Below the pieces are notes generated by a model. It saw only the letters and a list, made by a program, of their open reading frames with translations, did no database searches and was not told the origin of the DNA. This document shows, piece by piece, positions 5,638 to 12,741 of a DNA stretch of 12,868 nt (position 1 is the first letter of the stretch; the number at the start of each line of letters is the position of its first letter). Position numbers and translations under genes: made by a program. Origin of the DNA: Actinomycetota bacterium (lineage in GTDB: Bacteria; Actinomycetota; Actinomycetes; Actinomycetales; Microbacteriaceae); the NCBI GenBank assembly GCA_016870695.1, contig VGAV01000031.1, positions 1-12,868 of the forward strand. Direction: 5' to 3'.

Positions 5638-5746
5638 CGCTTTGAGCGGTACGCGACGGTAGATGGCGGGATGCGGCGGGAGGCCGTGAGGCGAGGAAAG
5701 CCCAGGTCAAGGGATACTGCGGAAGATCACGGTACAGGTTGTCGCC

Positions 5747-5784
5747 CAAACGGGGGTTGCAGGTTCGAGTCCTGTAGCCGGCAC
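5747..5784 (+). repeat. tRNA 3'-end att repeat, copy 2 (mobile DNA / chromosome junction)
   Basis: This is the second 38-bp copy, 37/38 identical to 2521-2558, with T loop TTCGAGT in place of TTCAAGT. It again has T stem, acceptor AGCCGGC and discriminator A but no 5' tRNA half, so it is an attachment remnant and not a tRNA gene. To its right the sequence becomes ordinary chromosomal genes, so this is the likely outer right junction (attR) of the whole integrated region. No AAGTAC array precedes this copy, unlike the first, which suggests that the element to its left used a different integrase or has lost its arm region. Confidence 0.85.
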
Positions 5785-5790
5785 TCCCTG

Positions 5791-5805
5791 GACGGCTTCG
5801 CCGTC
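5791..5805. terminator. Hairpin GACGGC-TTC-GCCGTC between att and AraC gene
   Basis: GACGGC (5791-5796) and GCCGTC (5800-5805) form a tight 6-bp stem with a TTC loop, just past the stop of the AraC-family gene (minus, ending 5811) and 6 bp right of the tRNA-derived repeat. It could terminate the regulator operon on the minus strand, or be the original terminator of the host tRNA gene on the plus strand. No T tract follows on either strand. Confidence 0.4.
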
Positions 5806-5810
5806 GGGTG

Positions 5811-6755
5811 TCAGCCGCGCAGGACGTCGGACGGTCGTGAGCCGTAGGTCGCACGGAACAGCTCGGCAAAACGGCTCGGCGAGGTGAAGCCCCACCGTCG
5901 CGCGACATCGCTCACCGTGACGCCCGCCGTGGCGTCGCCGTCGTGCAGGTCGGCCCATGCCGCCGCCAGTCGAGCATTGCGCAGGTATGCCGTGGGCGAT
6001 ACACCCTCGGGATGGACGGCGCGGAACGCCGCGACGAGTTCACGAGTGCCCACACCGGCGGCCGCCGCCGCGTCGTCGATGGTGATGGGCAGCGAGGCGT
6101 GGGCGTGAAGGTAGTCCGCGGCGGTCCGGTACACGGCCTGCTGCCGGGCGGCCGAGCTGCGGAGGGCCTGTCGGTCGCCCCGGAGCCGGAAGGACTCCAG
6201 CGCCGTGACGGTGAGCATCCGGAGCATGCTCGCGCGGACCAGGTCGTTGCGCAGGAGTCCGGCATCCAGATGGACCCGTGCGAGATCAAAGGCACTGAGC
6301 CACACGGTTCCGCTCCCCGGTGTCGCCGGACGAGGACCGTCGAAGGCCAGCACCAGGTCCGGATCGCCGTAGATGCGGCGCGCGCTCATCTGCAGGGCGT
6401 CCGCATCGAAGATGACGGCGCGGTTCTCGTTGTCGGCGAAGTGATTGACGTAGGGGACGCCGGGCCGGATGAGCACCGGCTCGAGGGCCATGTCGCCGCC
6501 GTGGCGGCCCTCCTCCCAGGCGCAGCTGCTGATCGCGGATGCTACGACGAACTGGGCCACTTCGATGTCGACGCGGTAGGACCCCTCGAACCGCCCCGTG
6601 TGCAGCTGCACGCTCTCGGTGCCGGCGAGCTCCTGGTGGAACAGGCGCATCCCTCGGGTCAGCGCGACGGGGCCGTACAGATCGCGGAGGTGCTGCTCGG
6701 TCTCGTCCGGATCGGTGATGTCGACGCGGGTCTCGACGAAGTCCGAATCACTCAT
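5811..6755 (-). CDS. AraC-family transcriptional regulator (downstream gene of pair)
   Basis: This is a 314-residue DNA-binding regulator. The N-terminal two thirds form an AraC-type sensor domain (strands such as SVQLHTGRFEGSYRVDIEVA, and the RPG turn in LIRPGVPYVNHFA). The C-terminal 100 residues form the double helix-turn-helix of the family: ITIDDAAAAAGVGTRELVAA as the first unit (from about residue 223), and VTVSDVARRWGFTSPSRFAE followed by LFRATYGSRPSDVL as the canonical second unit. Its ATG (6755-6753) overlaps the TGA of the upstream AraC gene in an ATGA, so the two are translationally coupled. The effector is unknown; position next to sugar enzymes suggests a carbohydrate signal (inference). 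The frame stays open upstream of this ATG, but a fusion is not supported because the upstream gene uses another frame. Confidence 0.9.
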   Translation of the reverse strand: MSDSDFVETRVDITDPDETEQHLRDLYGPVALTRGMRLFHQELAGTESVQLHTGRFEGSYRVDIEVAQFVVASAISSCAWEEGRHGGDMALEPVLIRPGVPYVNHFADNENRAVIFDADALQMSARRIYGDPDLVLAFDGPRPATPGSGTVWLSAFDLARVHLDAGLLRNDLVRASMLRMLTVTALESFRLRGDRQALRSSAARQQAVYRTAADYLHAHASLPITIDDAAAAAGVGTRELVAAFRAVHPEGVSPTAYLRNARLAAAWADLHDGDATAGVTVSDVARRWGFTSPSRFAELFRATYGSRPSDVLRG

Positions 6756-7702
6756 TCCTGGCCGGCCTCCGTGCGGGCGAGCGTCTGCGAGGGGTTCTCG
6801 CCGAAGGTGCTGCGGTAGAGGGCGGCGAAGCGCGCGGCGTGAGCGAAGCCGCAGCGACGGGCGATCCCCGCAACGGTGTCTCCGGCTGCGGGGCTGCTCC
6901 GCAGAAGGGCGTGGCGCGCCTCGGCCAGACGGACGGCACGCAGATATTCGTGCGGGCTGGTCTGATACTCGCGAGCGAACGCGTTCTGCAGGCCGCGTAC
7001 GCTCATCCGCGCTGCGCGGGCGATATCGGCCGCGGTGATCGGACGGTGGGCGTTGTCGTGGATGAAGTCCCGCGCCCGACGGACGGCGACGGGCACCGTC
7101 GGGGGCGCCTCGAACGCGGCGTCCTCCCACGTGTGGGAGAAGCAGGCCAGGCTCGAGGTGACGATGAGATCGAGCAAGCTCGACGCGACGAGCGGCTCCT
7201 TTGTGGTGCCCGCCTCGATCGCGTGTTCGACCGCGTCCATGACGGCGTCCCAGTACCTGCCGTGCGACGGGGTGCGCGGACCGTGGCCCGTGAAGGCGAA
7301 GGCCCCGCCGCGGTGGGGGACGCGGTCGCGCAACTGCGCGAGGAAGACTCCGGTGTCGATCGTCAAGACGCGCGCGTGTGCGAGGTCGTACCGGCTCCGC
7401 AAGCCAGGGCGGATGAGGTACGGCTGCAGGGGGTCGACCTCGTCCCGGCCTACGCTCATGTCGCCGCGCATGCGAACGGCGCGAGCGAACATGAAGCCCC
7501 CGGTGTCCTCGACGGCGGTGGTCAGCGGCCGCCCGCCGATCGTGAAGTCGAGGAAACCGAGCCCCGACGGCAGCACGGAGGCGGTCATGGAGAACTCGAG
7601 CTGCTGACCTCGGGCGGAACCGATCTGCACGCCGGGGAAGTGCGTCTCGAGAGCGGCGACGGCGGCGTCGGCCTGGGTCGCGCTGCTGTGGATCGACGGC
7701 AT
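6752..7702 (-). CDS. AraC-family transcriptional regulator (upstream gene of pair)
   Basis: This is a 316-residue regulator with the same build as its downstream partner. An N-terminal sensor domain of about 200 residues (LEFSMTASVLPSGLGFLDFT; LIRPGLRSRYDLA) is followed by the helix-turn-helix pair PITAADIARAARMSVRGLQN (from about residue 221) and VAGIARRCGFAHAARFAALY with RSTFGENPSQTL. The ATG at 7700-7702 has AAAGGGGG about 5 nt upstream, a strong ribosome binding site. The two regulators share the RPG turn and overall layout but differ widely in sequence, so they are old paralogues. Transcription diverges from the glycoside hydrolase region. The 290-bp gap holds repeated ATCCG motifs and an inverted repeat that are candidate binding sites, making this pair the probable local regulators (inference). 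Confidence 0.92.
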   Translation of the reverse strand: MPSIHSSATQADAAVAALETHFPGVQIGSARGQQLEFSMTASVLPSGLGFLDFTIGGRPLTTAVEDTGGFMFARAVRMRGDMSVGRDEVDPLQPYLIRPGLRSRYDLAHARVLTIDTGVFLAQLRDRVPHRGGAFAFTGHGPRTPSHGRYWDAVMDAVEHAIEAGTTKEPLVASSLLDLIVTSSLACFSHTWEDAAFEAPPTVPVAVRRARDFIHDNAHRPITAADIARAARMSVRGLQNAFAREYQTSPHEYLRAVRLAEARHALLRSSPAAGDTVAGIARRCGFAHAARFAALYRSTFGENPSQTLARTEAGQE

Positions 7703-7717
7703 GGTCCCCCTTTCGGG

Positions 7718-7732
7718 TCACGCTAACCGTGA
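7718..7732. promoter_or_regulatory. Inverted repeat TCACG-ctaac-CGTGA, candidate operator
   Basis: TCACG (7718-7722) and CGTGA (7728-7732) form a 5-bp inverted repeat, extended by two further pairs after one mismatch (7715-7716 with 7734-7735). It lies 16 bp upstream of the AraC start codon, in the 5' leader or promoter of the regulator operon, so autoregulation is possible. Confidence 0.35.
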
Positions 7733-7780
7733 TCCGGAACGCGCAATATGCCATCCGCGAGACGCATCATCCGGATCACG
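7732..7780 (+). repeat. ATCCG direct-repeat cluster in the AraC-hydrolase gap
   Basis: ATCCGGAACGCG (7732-7743) and ATCCGGATCACG (7769-7780) match at 10 of 12 bases, with a weaker copy ATCCGCGAGACG (7753-7764) between them. AraC-family proteins typically bind direct repeats, so these are candidate sites for one of the two neighbouring regulators. This is inferred from position and pattern only. Confidence 0.35.
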
Positions 7781-7832
7781 CAGCCGGTGAGCGGCGGTGG
7801 GCGAGGAGGGGGGTCTGCTCGGGTGAATTTCG

Positions 7833-7862
7833 TTGCAGGCTTCCAGATGCCCTTCCTAGGGT
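7833..7862 (+). promoter_or_regulatory. Weak candidate promoter for the leader ORF and hydrolase
   Basis: TTGCAG (7833-7838) and TAGGGT (7857-7862) are spaced by 18 bp and fit the loose actinobacterial pattern TTGNNN / TANNNT. Transcription would start near 7870, leaving a leader of about 85 nt before the small ORF at 7955. Similarity to consensus is low. Confidence 0.25.
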
Positions 7863-7954
7863 GATCGCACACGCGCGGCTTCGCATGTATGCATCTCCTC
7901 CGCGCTATTCGAATCGCCTGGATCGTCCCGCCGGGACGGGGACGGAGCCTGCCC

Positions 7955-7996
7955 ATGATCACCTGCCCGCAGACCGACGACCGGGACGCGTCGTGA
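7955..7996 (+). CDS. 13-residue leader ORF overlapping the hydrolase start
   Basis: The ORF ATG 7955 to TGA 7994-7996 encodes MITCPQTDDRDAS. GGAG lies 7 nt upstream of its ATG, a better ribosome binding site than the one in front of the hydrolase GTG. Its stop overlaps the hydrolase start in GTGA (7993-7996), the usual arrangement for translational coupling. The peptide has no run of identical codons that would point to attenuation. It may simply deliver ribosomes to the GTG. The alternative is that the hydrolase starts elsewhere and this overlap is chance. Confidence 0.4.
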   Translation: MITCPQTDDRDAS

Positions 7997-9603
7997 GCGA
8001 TCTCCTCCGCTTCGCCACGAGCTCTCTCGCCTTCCCCGAGCCGACGACCGCACGGCCGCAGATCTCCCTGCCGCTGGTCGGCGTCGACGGACCCGTCGAG
8101 TGGACGGTCCGGCGCTTCCCCGACGACGTCGTCATCGCCTCTGGGGTCGCGCCCGCGTCGGAGAGCGGCACGGCCACGATCGTCCTCGAGCCGCGGGCGT
8201 GGGCGCCGGGCTACGTCCGGGTCGAGGCGGCATCCGGATCCCGGCAGGCGGCCGTGCCGTTGATCGTGCAGACTCCGCCCGCGGCGGACGGCTTCTTCGG
8301 CGGCGTCACGCTCTTCCCGCATTCCGACGACTCCGATCAGGTGGCGCAGCGCAAGGAGACGCCGAACGACCTCATTCCGGTGATGGGCGCGCTGGGGATG
8401 GGGGCGCTTCTCGACACGCTCCCGTGGTCGATCATCGAGACCACGCGCGGCGAGTACGCGTTCTCTCAATGGACCGACCAGATCGTCGAGCTGTGCCAGA
8501 AGCACGGCCTGCGCCTGACCCTCCGCTGCATGCAGAACAACCCGCTGTACAACGGCGGTGACTCCTCGCAGAAGGGGCTGACGCGCCTCCCGGGGACCGA
8601 CGAGGAGGTGACGGGGTTCACGAACTTCGTACTGGCGGCGCTCCGGCGCTACCCCGGCAAGGTCCACGCGGTCGAGCTGTGGAACGAGGTGAACAGCGCC
8701 TCGTTCAACTCGGGATGGTGGCCCGACGCGGACGCGCGGACGATCCTGCCCCTGCTCCGGGCCGCCCACACCGCCATCGCCGACGAGTTCCCGGACGTCC
8801 AGGTGCTGACGCCCGGGGCGGTCGGAACCGGTGTGCAGACGGCCGGCGAGTTCTGGAAGCAGTTCATCGAGGAGGGCGGCCTCGAGCACTGCGATGCCAT
8901 CAGCGCGCACCCGTACGAGCAGTCGCCGCGGCAGTTCCGGGCGCTCATGAAGGCCCTCAACAAGAAGATGATCGCCGTGAACGGCGCGGTGCACCCGGTG
9001 GCGTTCACCGAGGCGGGCTGGTCGCGGGTGGTCCCGGATCCGACCGGCGGCAACGGCGCCTGGGTCCGCACACTGCACGCGCAGGCGATGGCGCTCGTCC
9101 ACCTTCTCGTGGGCGCGCAGGAGTTCGCTAACGTGTCGAGCGCGTTCTGGTACAACATGGTCGACTCCTGGTGGGACGACCCCGGCGGAACCGAGAACAA
9201 CTTCGGCCTGTTCGTGCTGCGCGGGAACGCGTCGGATGCCGACCGTCCGAAACCCGTCGCCTGGGCGTTCGCGCGACTGCGTCGGGAGCTCGCCGGCGTC
9301 GCGTTCCACTCCGTCCGCTCCTTCGACGACGGGGGTCGTCACGTGGACGTCTTCCGGTTCACCGGGGGAGGGCGCACGCGGCTGGTGGCCTGGACGACAC
9401 CCGACCAGATCGACCCCTATCCCGACGAGCTGCGCAGCGCGCGCGCCGGGGACGGCGCGGTGTCGCTCCCGGTCAGCGCCGTCGTCGCCGACGGGGAGCG
9501 CATCACCGGCATGCGGGACATCTACGGCGATGCCCTCGTCGTCGACGGCGCCGTGACGCTGTCGTTCACGCCGGCCTACATCGACGTCGTGAAGGCGACG
9601 TAG
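7993..9603 (+). CDS. Glycoside hydrolase, clan GH-A TIM barrel, no signal peptide
   Basis: From GTG 7993 this is a 536-residue enzyme in three parts: an N-terminal beta-sandwich (to about residue 98), a TIM barrel (about 100-430) and a C-terminal beta domain. The acid/base is Glu232 in AVELWNEVN (the Asn-Glu pair of clan GH-A), and the nucleophile is Glu340 in VAFTEAGWS. Their 108-residue spacing is typical of retaining clan GH-A enzymes. Other barrel features include HGLRLTLRCMQNNPLYNGG and ISAHPYE. The exact family (GH5- or GH39-like among others) and the substrate cannot be read off. No signal peptide or membrane segment is seen, so it should act in the cytoplasm on imported glycosides. 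The frame extends upstream to 7729, but that part is Arg/Pro-rich and non-protein-like; GTG 7993 overlaps the leader ORF stop. It is divergent from the AraC pair and convergent with the amylosucrase gene. Confidence 0.8.
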   Translation: MSDLLRFATSSLAFPEPTTARPQISLPLVGVDGPVEWTVRRFPDDVVIASGVAPASESGTATIVLEPRAWAPGYVRVEAASGSRQAAVPLIVQTPPAADGFFGGVTLFPHSDDSDQVAQRKETPNDLIPVMGALGMGALLDTLPWSIIETTRGEYAFSQWTDQIVELCQKHGLRLTLRCMQNNPLYNGGDSSQKGLTRLPGTDEEVTGFTNFVLAALRRYPGKVHAVELWNEVNSASFNSGWWPDADARTILPLLRAAHTAIADEFPDVQVLTPGAVGTGVQTAGEFWKQFIEEGGLEHCDAISAHPYEQSPRQFRALMKALNKKMIAVNGAVHPVAFTEAGWSRVVPDPTGGNGAWVRTLHAQAMALVHLLVGAQEFANVSSAFWYNMVDSWWDDPGGTENNFGLFVLRGNASDADRPKPVAWAFARLRRELAGVAFHSVRSFDDGGRHVDVFRFTGGGRTRLVAWTTPDQIDPYPDELRSARAGDGAVSLPVSAVVADGERITGMRDIYGDALVVDGAVTLSFTPAYIDVVKAT

Positions 9604-9646
9604 GCGCGGCGCACCGGAGCGACCCTCGGGTGATCGACGCATTCCT

Positions 9647-9662
9647 CGCCGCCGCTGCGGCG
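9647..9662. terminator. Hairpin between convergent hydrolase and amylosucrase genes
   Basis: CGCCGC (9647-9652) and GCGGCG (9657-9662) pair perfectly around CGCT in the 76-bp gap between the two stop codons. It could serve both strands as a terminator, but no T tract follows, so it could also be GC-rich background. Confidence 0.35.
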
Positions 9663-9679
9663 CGTCGTCGGAGTGCGAT

Positions 9680-11587
9680 TCAGCGCAGCGTCACGCGCAG
9701 CCAGAGCACCCCGTGGGCGGGGATGTCCAGGCCGCCGGCCACGCCGACCTCCTCGCCCGAGACGAGGTCGACGGCATCCGGTTCCAGGCCCGACAGCGTG
9801 AGCGCGTCGACGTGGACCGCCCCGTCCGCCACGTTCGCGAGCACCAGCACCGCGGATCCGACCCCCGGACGCAGAAAGCCCACGACGGAGGCCACGGGGG
9901 TGCCGAACCCGATCAGCGTGTTCCCCGCGAACTCCGGCGTCTCGCGGCGGACGGCGATGAGCCGCGCCAGCCGGGAGAAGACACGGCCGGCCGGGGTGTC
10001 GGCATCCCTCCGGTCCGCGTAGTTCTGCGCGGGTCGGTGCGGCCGGTGCACCCACCGGCTGTCGCCCGCCTCGTGCGGGTCGTCCGCGTACGAGTAGTCG
10101 TTGAGCTGGGCGACCTCGTCGCCCAGATAGAGCAACGGGATGCCGCCGGTCGAGAGCGCGAGGGCGTGCGCGAGCACCACGCGGTCCTCGCCGCCCGCAT
10201 CCCCGGCCTCGATCCCGGCGAGCGAGGCGGTCGTGCCCGTGACCCGGGCGTCGCCGGTGCGCGGGTTCTCCTGGAACGGGACCCCGCGGGCGAACGTGCC
10301 GTCGTGACGGCCGACGTAGAAGTCGTTGAGGAACCGGCGGTGCGGGTACCCCTCGATGCCGAGCTCGGCGGCATCCTCGTCCGCGAAGGTCCAGCCGATG
10401 TCGTCGTGACTGCGCACGTAATTGACCCACGCGGTGCCCGCCGGCAGAGTGTGGCGCCGCTCGAGCGCCTGCTGCAGCAGCCGGCCGTCACGGGTGGCGA
10501 GCGCCTCCCAGGTGAGGGCCATCTGCAGCGGGTTGTAGGAGATCTGGCACTCCTCCGGCGAGATGTAGGAGACGACCTCGTCCGGGTGGACGATCGCCTC
10601 CGACTTGAACAGCAGTCCCGGCGCGGCCATCGCGAGGACGGCGTTGAACGCTTGCAGGAGCAGGTGCGCCTCGGGCAGCGACTCGCACGTCGTCCCGAGC
10701 TGCTTCCAGATGAACGCGACGGCATCCATCCGCAACACCTCGACGCCCTGGTTCGCCAGGAACAGCATCTCCCCGGCCATCGCCTCGAAGACCGCCGGCT
10801 CGGCATAGTTGAGGTCCCACTGGAAGTGGTAGAACGTCGCCCAGATCCACCGTCCGTCCGGCAGCTGCACGAACGAGCCGGGGTGGTCGTCGGGGAAGAT
10901 CTCTCGGGTGGTCCGCTCATAGGCGTCGGGCATCGTCCGGTCCGGGAAGATCAGGTAGAAGTCCTCGTACCCCGGCACGCCTGCGACGGCCTTCTGCGCC
11001 CATTCGTGCTCGTTGCTCGTGTGGTTGAAGATGAAGTCGACCACGAGCGAGATCCCTGCGCGCCGGAACTCCGCGGCGAGGTCCGCCAGCTCCGCCATCG
11101 TGCCGAGCCGCGGGTTCACCCGCCGGTAGCTGGACACCGCGTACCCGCCGTCGCTGTTGCCCTCGGGGCTCTCGAACAGGGGCATCAGGTGCACATAGCT
11201 CAGCCCCAGCTCGCGGAAGTAGGGGATCTGATCCCGGATGCCGCGGAGCCCACCGGCATAACGGTCGACGTAGCAGACGCCTCCGAGCATCCGCTCGCTC
11301 TCGAACCAGGTCGGATTCGCCACGCGGGCGTCGTCGAGGGCGCGGAGCTCGGCCGGCCGTTCGGCCCACGACCGGCGGGCGAGGTCGACGACGGATGCCA
11401 GGCGCTCGGCGCCGTCCGCCCGCTCGCCGTACAGCCGGCGGAACAGGTCGTGAAGGCGCGGCAGCTGCGCCTCCGCCCGCACGAGGAAGGAACGGTCCGC
11501 GCCGGCGGCGCGGGCCGCGCGCAGGATGCGGGAGACGTCGGCGGCGGAGTCGGCACGGAGCTGGGGCACAACCACACCCTGGCGCAT
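9680..11587 (-). CDS. Amylosucrase-type enzyme (GH13, sucrose-using glucosyltransferase)
   Basis: This 635-residue protein is closely amylosucrase-like. Amylosucrase (EC 2.4.1.4) uses sucrose to build alpha-1,4-glucan and releases fructose. The catalytic triad is present: nucleophile Asp288 (VLRMDAVAFIWKQ), acid/base Glu330 (FKSEAIVHPDEVV) and transition-state Asp395 (VNYVRSHDDIGWTFADED). Each is two positions beyond the Neisseria polysaccharea residues (286, 328, 393 from memory). Other family blocks are YVHLMPLFESPEGNSDGGYA, GGIPLLYLGDEVAQLND, and an N-terminal helical domain of about 100 residues. The ATG at 11585-11587 has GGGGAGGG 5 nt upstream and is preferred over an ATG at 11611. There is no signal peptide, so the enzyme is cytoplasmic. 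Related GH13 subfamily members may mainly hydrolyse sucrose or make other glucosides, so polymer formation is not certain. Confidence 0.92.
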   Translation of the reverse strand: MRQGVVVPQLRADSAADVSRILRAARAAGADRSFLVRAEAQLPRLHDLFRRLYGERADGAERLASVVDLARRSWAERPAELRALDDARVANPTWFESERMLGGVCYVDRYAGGLRGIRDQIPYFRELGLSYVHLMPLFESPEGNSDGGYAVSSYRRVNPRLGTMAELADLAAEFRRAGISLVVDFIFNHTSNEHEWAQKAVAGVPGYEDFYLIFPDRTMPDAYERTTREIFPDDHPGSFVQLPDGRWIWATFYHFQWDLNYAEPAVFEAMAGEMLFLANQGVEVLRMDAVAFIWKQLGTTCESLPEAHLLLQAFNAVLAMAAPGLLFKSEAIVHPDEVVSYISPEECQISYNPLQMALTWEALATRDGRLLQQALERRHTLPAGTAWVNYVRSHDDIGWTFADEDAAELGIEGYPHRRFLNDFYVGRHDGTFARGVPFQENPRTGDARVTGTTASLAGIEAGDAGGEDRVVLAHALALSTGGIPLLYLGDEVAQLNDYSYADDPHEAGDSRWVHRPHRPAQNYADRRDADTPAGRVFSRLARLIAVRRETPEFAGNTLIGFGTPVASVVGFLRPGVGSAVLVLANVADGAVHVDALTLSGLEPDAVDLVSGEEVGVAGGLDIPAHGVLWLRVTLR

Positions 11588-11642
11588 CGACGCCCTCCCC
11601 GGCGACTTCAACGCGCGGAGACGTCCCGCGGCGACCCGTTCC

Positions 11643-11707
11643 TCGCAGAATCACGCGAGACGCGCAGAATCCGGACGAGATCCTGCGAGCGCGGACGCAT
11701 TCTGCGA
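11643..11707. promoter_or_regulatory. Nested dyad of four 9-bp half-sites between divergent genes
   Basis: Two forward half-sites, TCGCAGAAT (11643-11651) and GCGCAGAAT (11662-11670), face two inverted ones, ATCCTGCGA (11680-11688) and ATTCTGCGA (11699-11707). Spacing is 19 bp within each pair, and both the inner and outer pairs are centred on 11675. The outer pair is a perfect inverted repeat. It lies 56 bp upstream of the amylosucrase ATG and 85 bp upstream of the transporter GTG, as expected for an operator read by a dimer-of-dimers regulator. I do not recognise the motif as a known actinobacterial box. Confidence 0.65.
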
Positions 11708-11791
11708 GAGACCGTCGCGACGGACGAGGGCCGCCCGGGCCGTAGCATTCTCGATGGCCCTCGCGTGTGCAGCGGCCGGGAAGGACGTCCT

Positions 11792-12730
11792 GTGGACGAG
11801 CGTCGGACGGTCGGCATCGCCGTGATCGGCGCCGTTGTCATCGGCGCCCTCACCGCGCTGCAGGCCCGGATCAACGGCACGCTCGGCGCCGAGATCGGCG
11901 ACGGCATCTACTCCGGCGTCATCTCGTTCGGCTCCGGGCTGCTCATCCTCATCGTCCTGTCCGCGCTTGTCCCCGAGGGGCGCCGCGGATTCGGCCGTCT
12001 GGTGGGCGGCATCCGGGACCGCCGAATCCCGCCGTGGATGCTCATGGGCGGGATCGTCGGCGCCTTCACCGTCGCCAGCCAGGGACTGACGGTCGCGACG
12101 ATCGGAGTGGCTCTGTTCACCGTCGGCTTCGTCGCGGGCCAGACCGCCGGCGGACTCGTGCTCGACCGGGTCGGCTACGGACCGGCCGGCGTCGTGCCCA
12201 TCACCCCGGGGCGTCTCGTCGGCGCACTGCTGGCCATCGTCGGCGTCGTGGTCTGCCTCGCGGGAGACGACGTCCGCGGTGTGCCCGTCTGGATGCTGAT
12301 CGTCCCCGCGATCGCCGGTGCGGGCGTCGCCTGGCAGCAGGGGACGAACGGGCGCCTGCGCGTCCGCGTCGAGAGCCCCCTGACCGCCACCCTGGTCAAT
12401 TTCATCGGCGGGACGGCCGTCCTGCTTCTCGCGGCCGTCGTTCGCGCGGTCTTCACCGGTCTCCCCGACGCCCTCCCGCCCGAGCCGTGGCTCTACCTCG
12501 GCGGCGCCGTCGGGGTGACGTACATCTTCCTCTCCGCGATCGTGGTGCGCCGCACCGGCGTGCTGCTGCTCGGCCTCGGCTCCGTCGTGGGGCTGCTCGC
12601 CACCTCGGTCGTGCTCGACGCGCTGTGGCCCGCCCCCGCCGCGCCCTCCACGCTCGTGGCGATCATCGCCGCCGCCGTGGCGATCGCGGGGGTGGCGGTC
12701 GCCGCCGTGCCCTGGCGCCGCCGCGGCTGA
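11792..12730 (+). CDS. DMT-superfamily transporter, two-domain YdcZ type
   Basis: This 312-residue protein has about ten hydrophobic segments in two similar halves. The first half begins AVIGAVVIGALTALQARING with LGAEIGDGIYSGVISFGSG. The second begins LIVPAIAGAGVAWQQGTNGR with LTATLVNFIGGTA. This repeated 'QxxxNGxL...A...F..G' pattern is that of the YdcZ (DUF606) family of inner-membrane exporters in the drug/metabolite transporter superfamily. Many actinobacteria carry fused two-domain forms of this length. The GTG at 11792 has GGGAAGGA 6 nt upstream. The frame is open far to the left, but that part is antisense to the amylosucrase gene. It is transcribed divergently from the amylosucrase gene, with a symmetric operator-like array between them. 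The substrate is unknown; co-regulation with sugar metabolism is possible but not shown. Confidence 0.85.
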   Translation: MDERRTVGIAVIGAVVIGALTALQARINGTLGAEIGDGIYSGVISFGSGLLILIVLSALVPEGRRGFGRLVGGIRDRRIPPWMLMGGIVGAFTVASQGLTVATIGVALFTVGFVAGQTAGGLVLDRVGYGPAGVVPITPGRLVGALLAIVGVVVCLAGDDVRGVPVWMLIVPAIAGAGVAWQQGTNGRLRVRVESPLTATLVNFIGGTAVLLLAAVVRAVFTGLPDALPPEPWLYLGGAVGVTYIFLSAIVVRRTGVLLLGLGSVVGLLATSVVLDALWPAPAAPSTLVAIIAAAVAIAGVAVAAVPWRRRG

Positions 12731-12741
12731 ACCAGGGCGGA

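Noticed and set aside
5747..5784. Intact tRNA gene at the second repeat
   Set aside because: Same reason: the preceding 60 bp do not fold into D and anticodon arms and lack the 5' acceptor strand.
4817..5908. 363-residue minus-strand ORF as one protein
   Set aside because: Only its C-terminal part (from about 5281) is protein-like, as the middle of the broken tail gene. The N-terminal part is antisense tRNA and out-of-frame sequence.
5707..5958. Minus-strand ORF containing ATGLEPATPVW
   Set aside because: This peptide is the well-known artefact of translating the antisense of a tRNA 3' end, and the ORF overlaps the att repeat and the AraC gene.
5811..7754. Single 647-residue AraC protein
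   Set aside because: The upper half is out of frame with the real upstream AraC gene; the true start is ATG 6755 in the ATGA overlap.
7723..9642. 639-residue minus-strand ORF opposite the glycoside hydrolase
   Set aside because: Antisense shadow of a well-supported enzyme gene in GC-rich DNA; its composition is dominated by Arg, Gly and Val-His-Glu repeats.
9713..12730. 1005-residue plus-strand ORF
   Set aside because: The first two thirds are antisense to the amylosucrase gene. Only the part from GTG 11792, with its own ribosome binding site, is a real gene.
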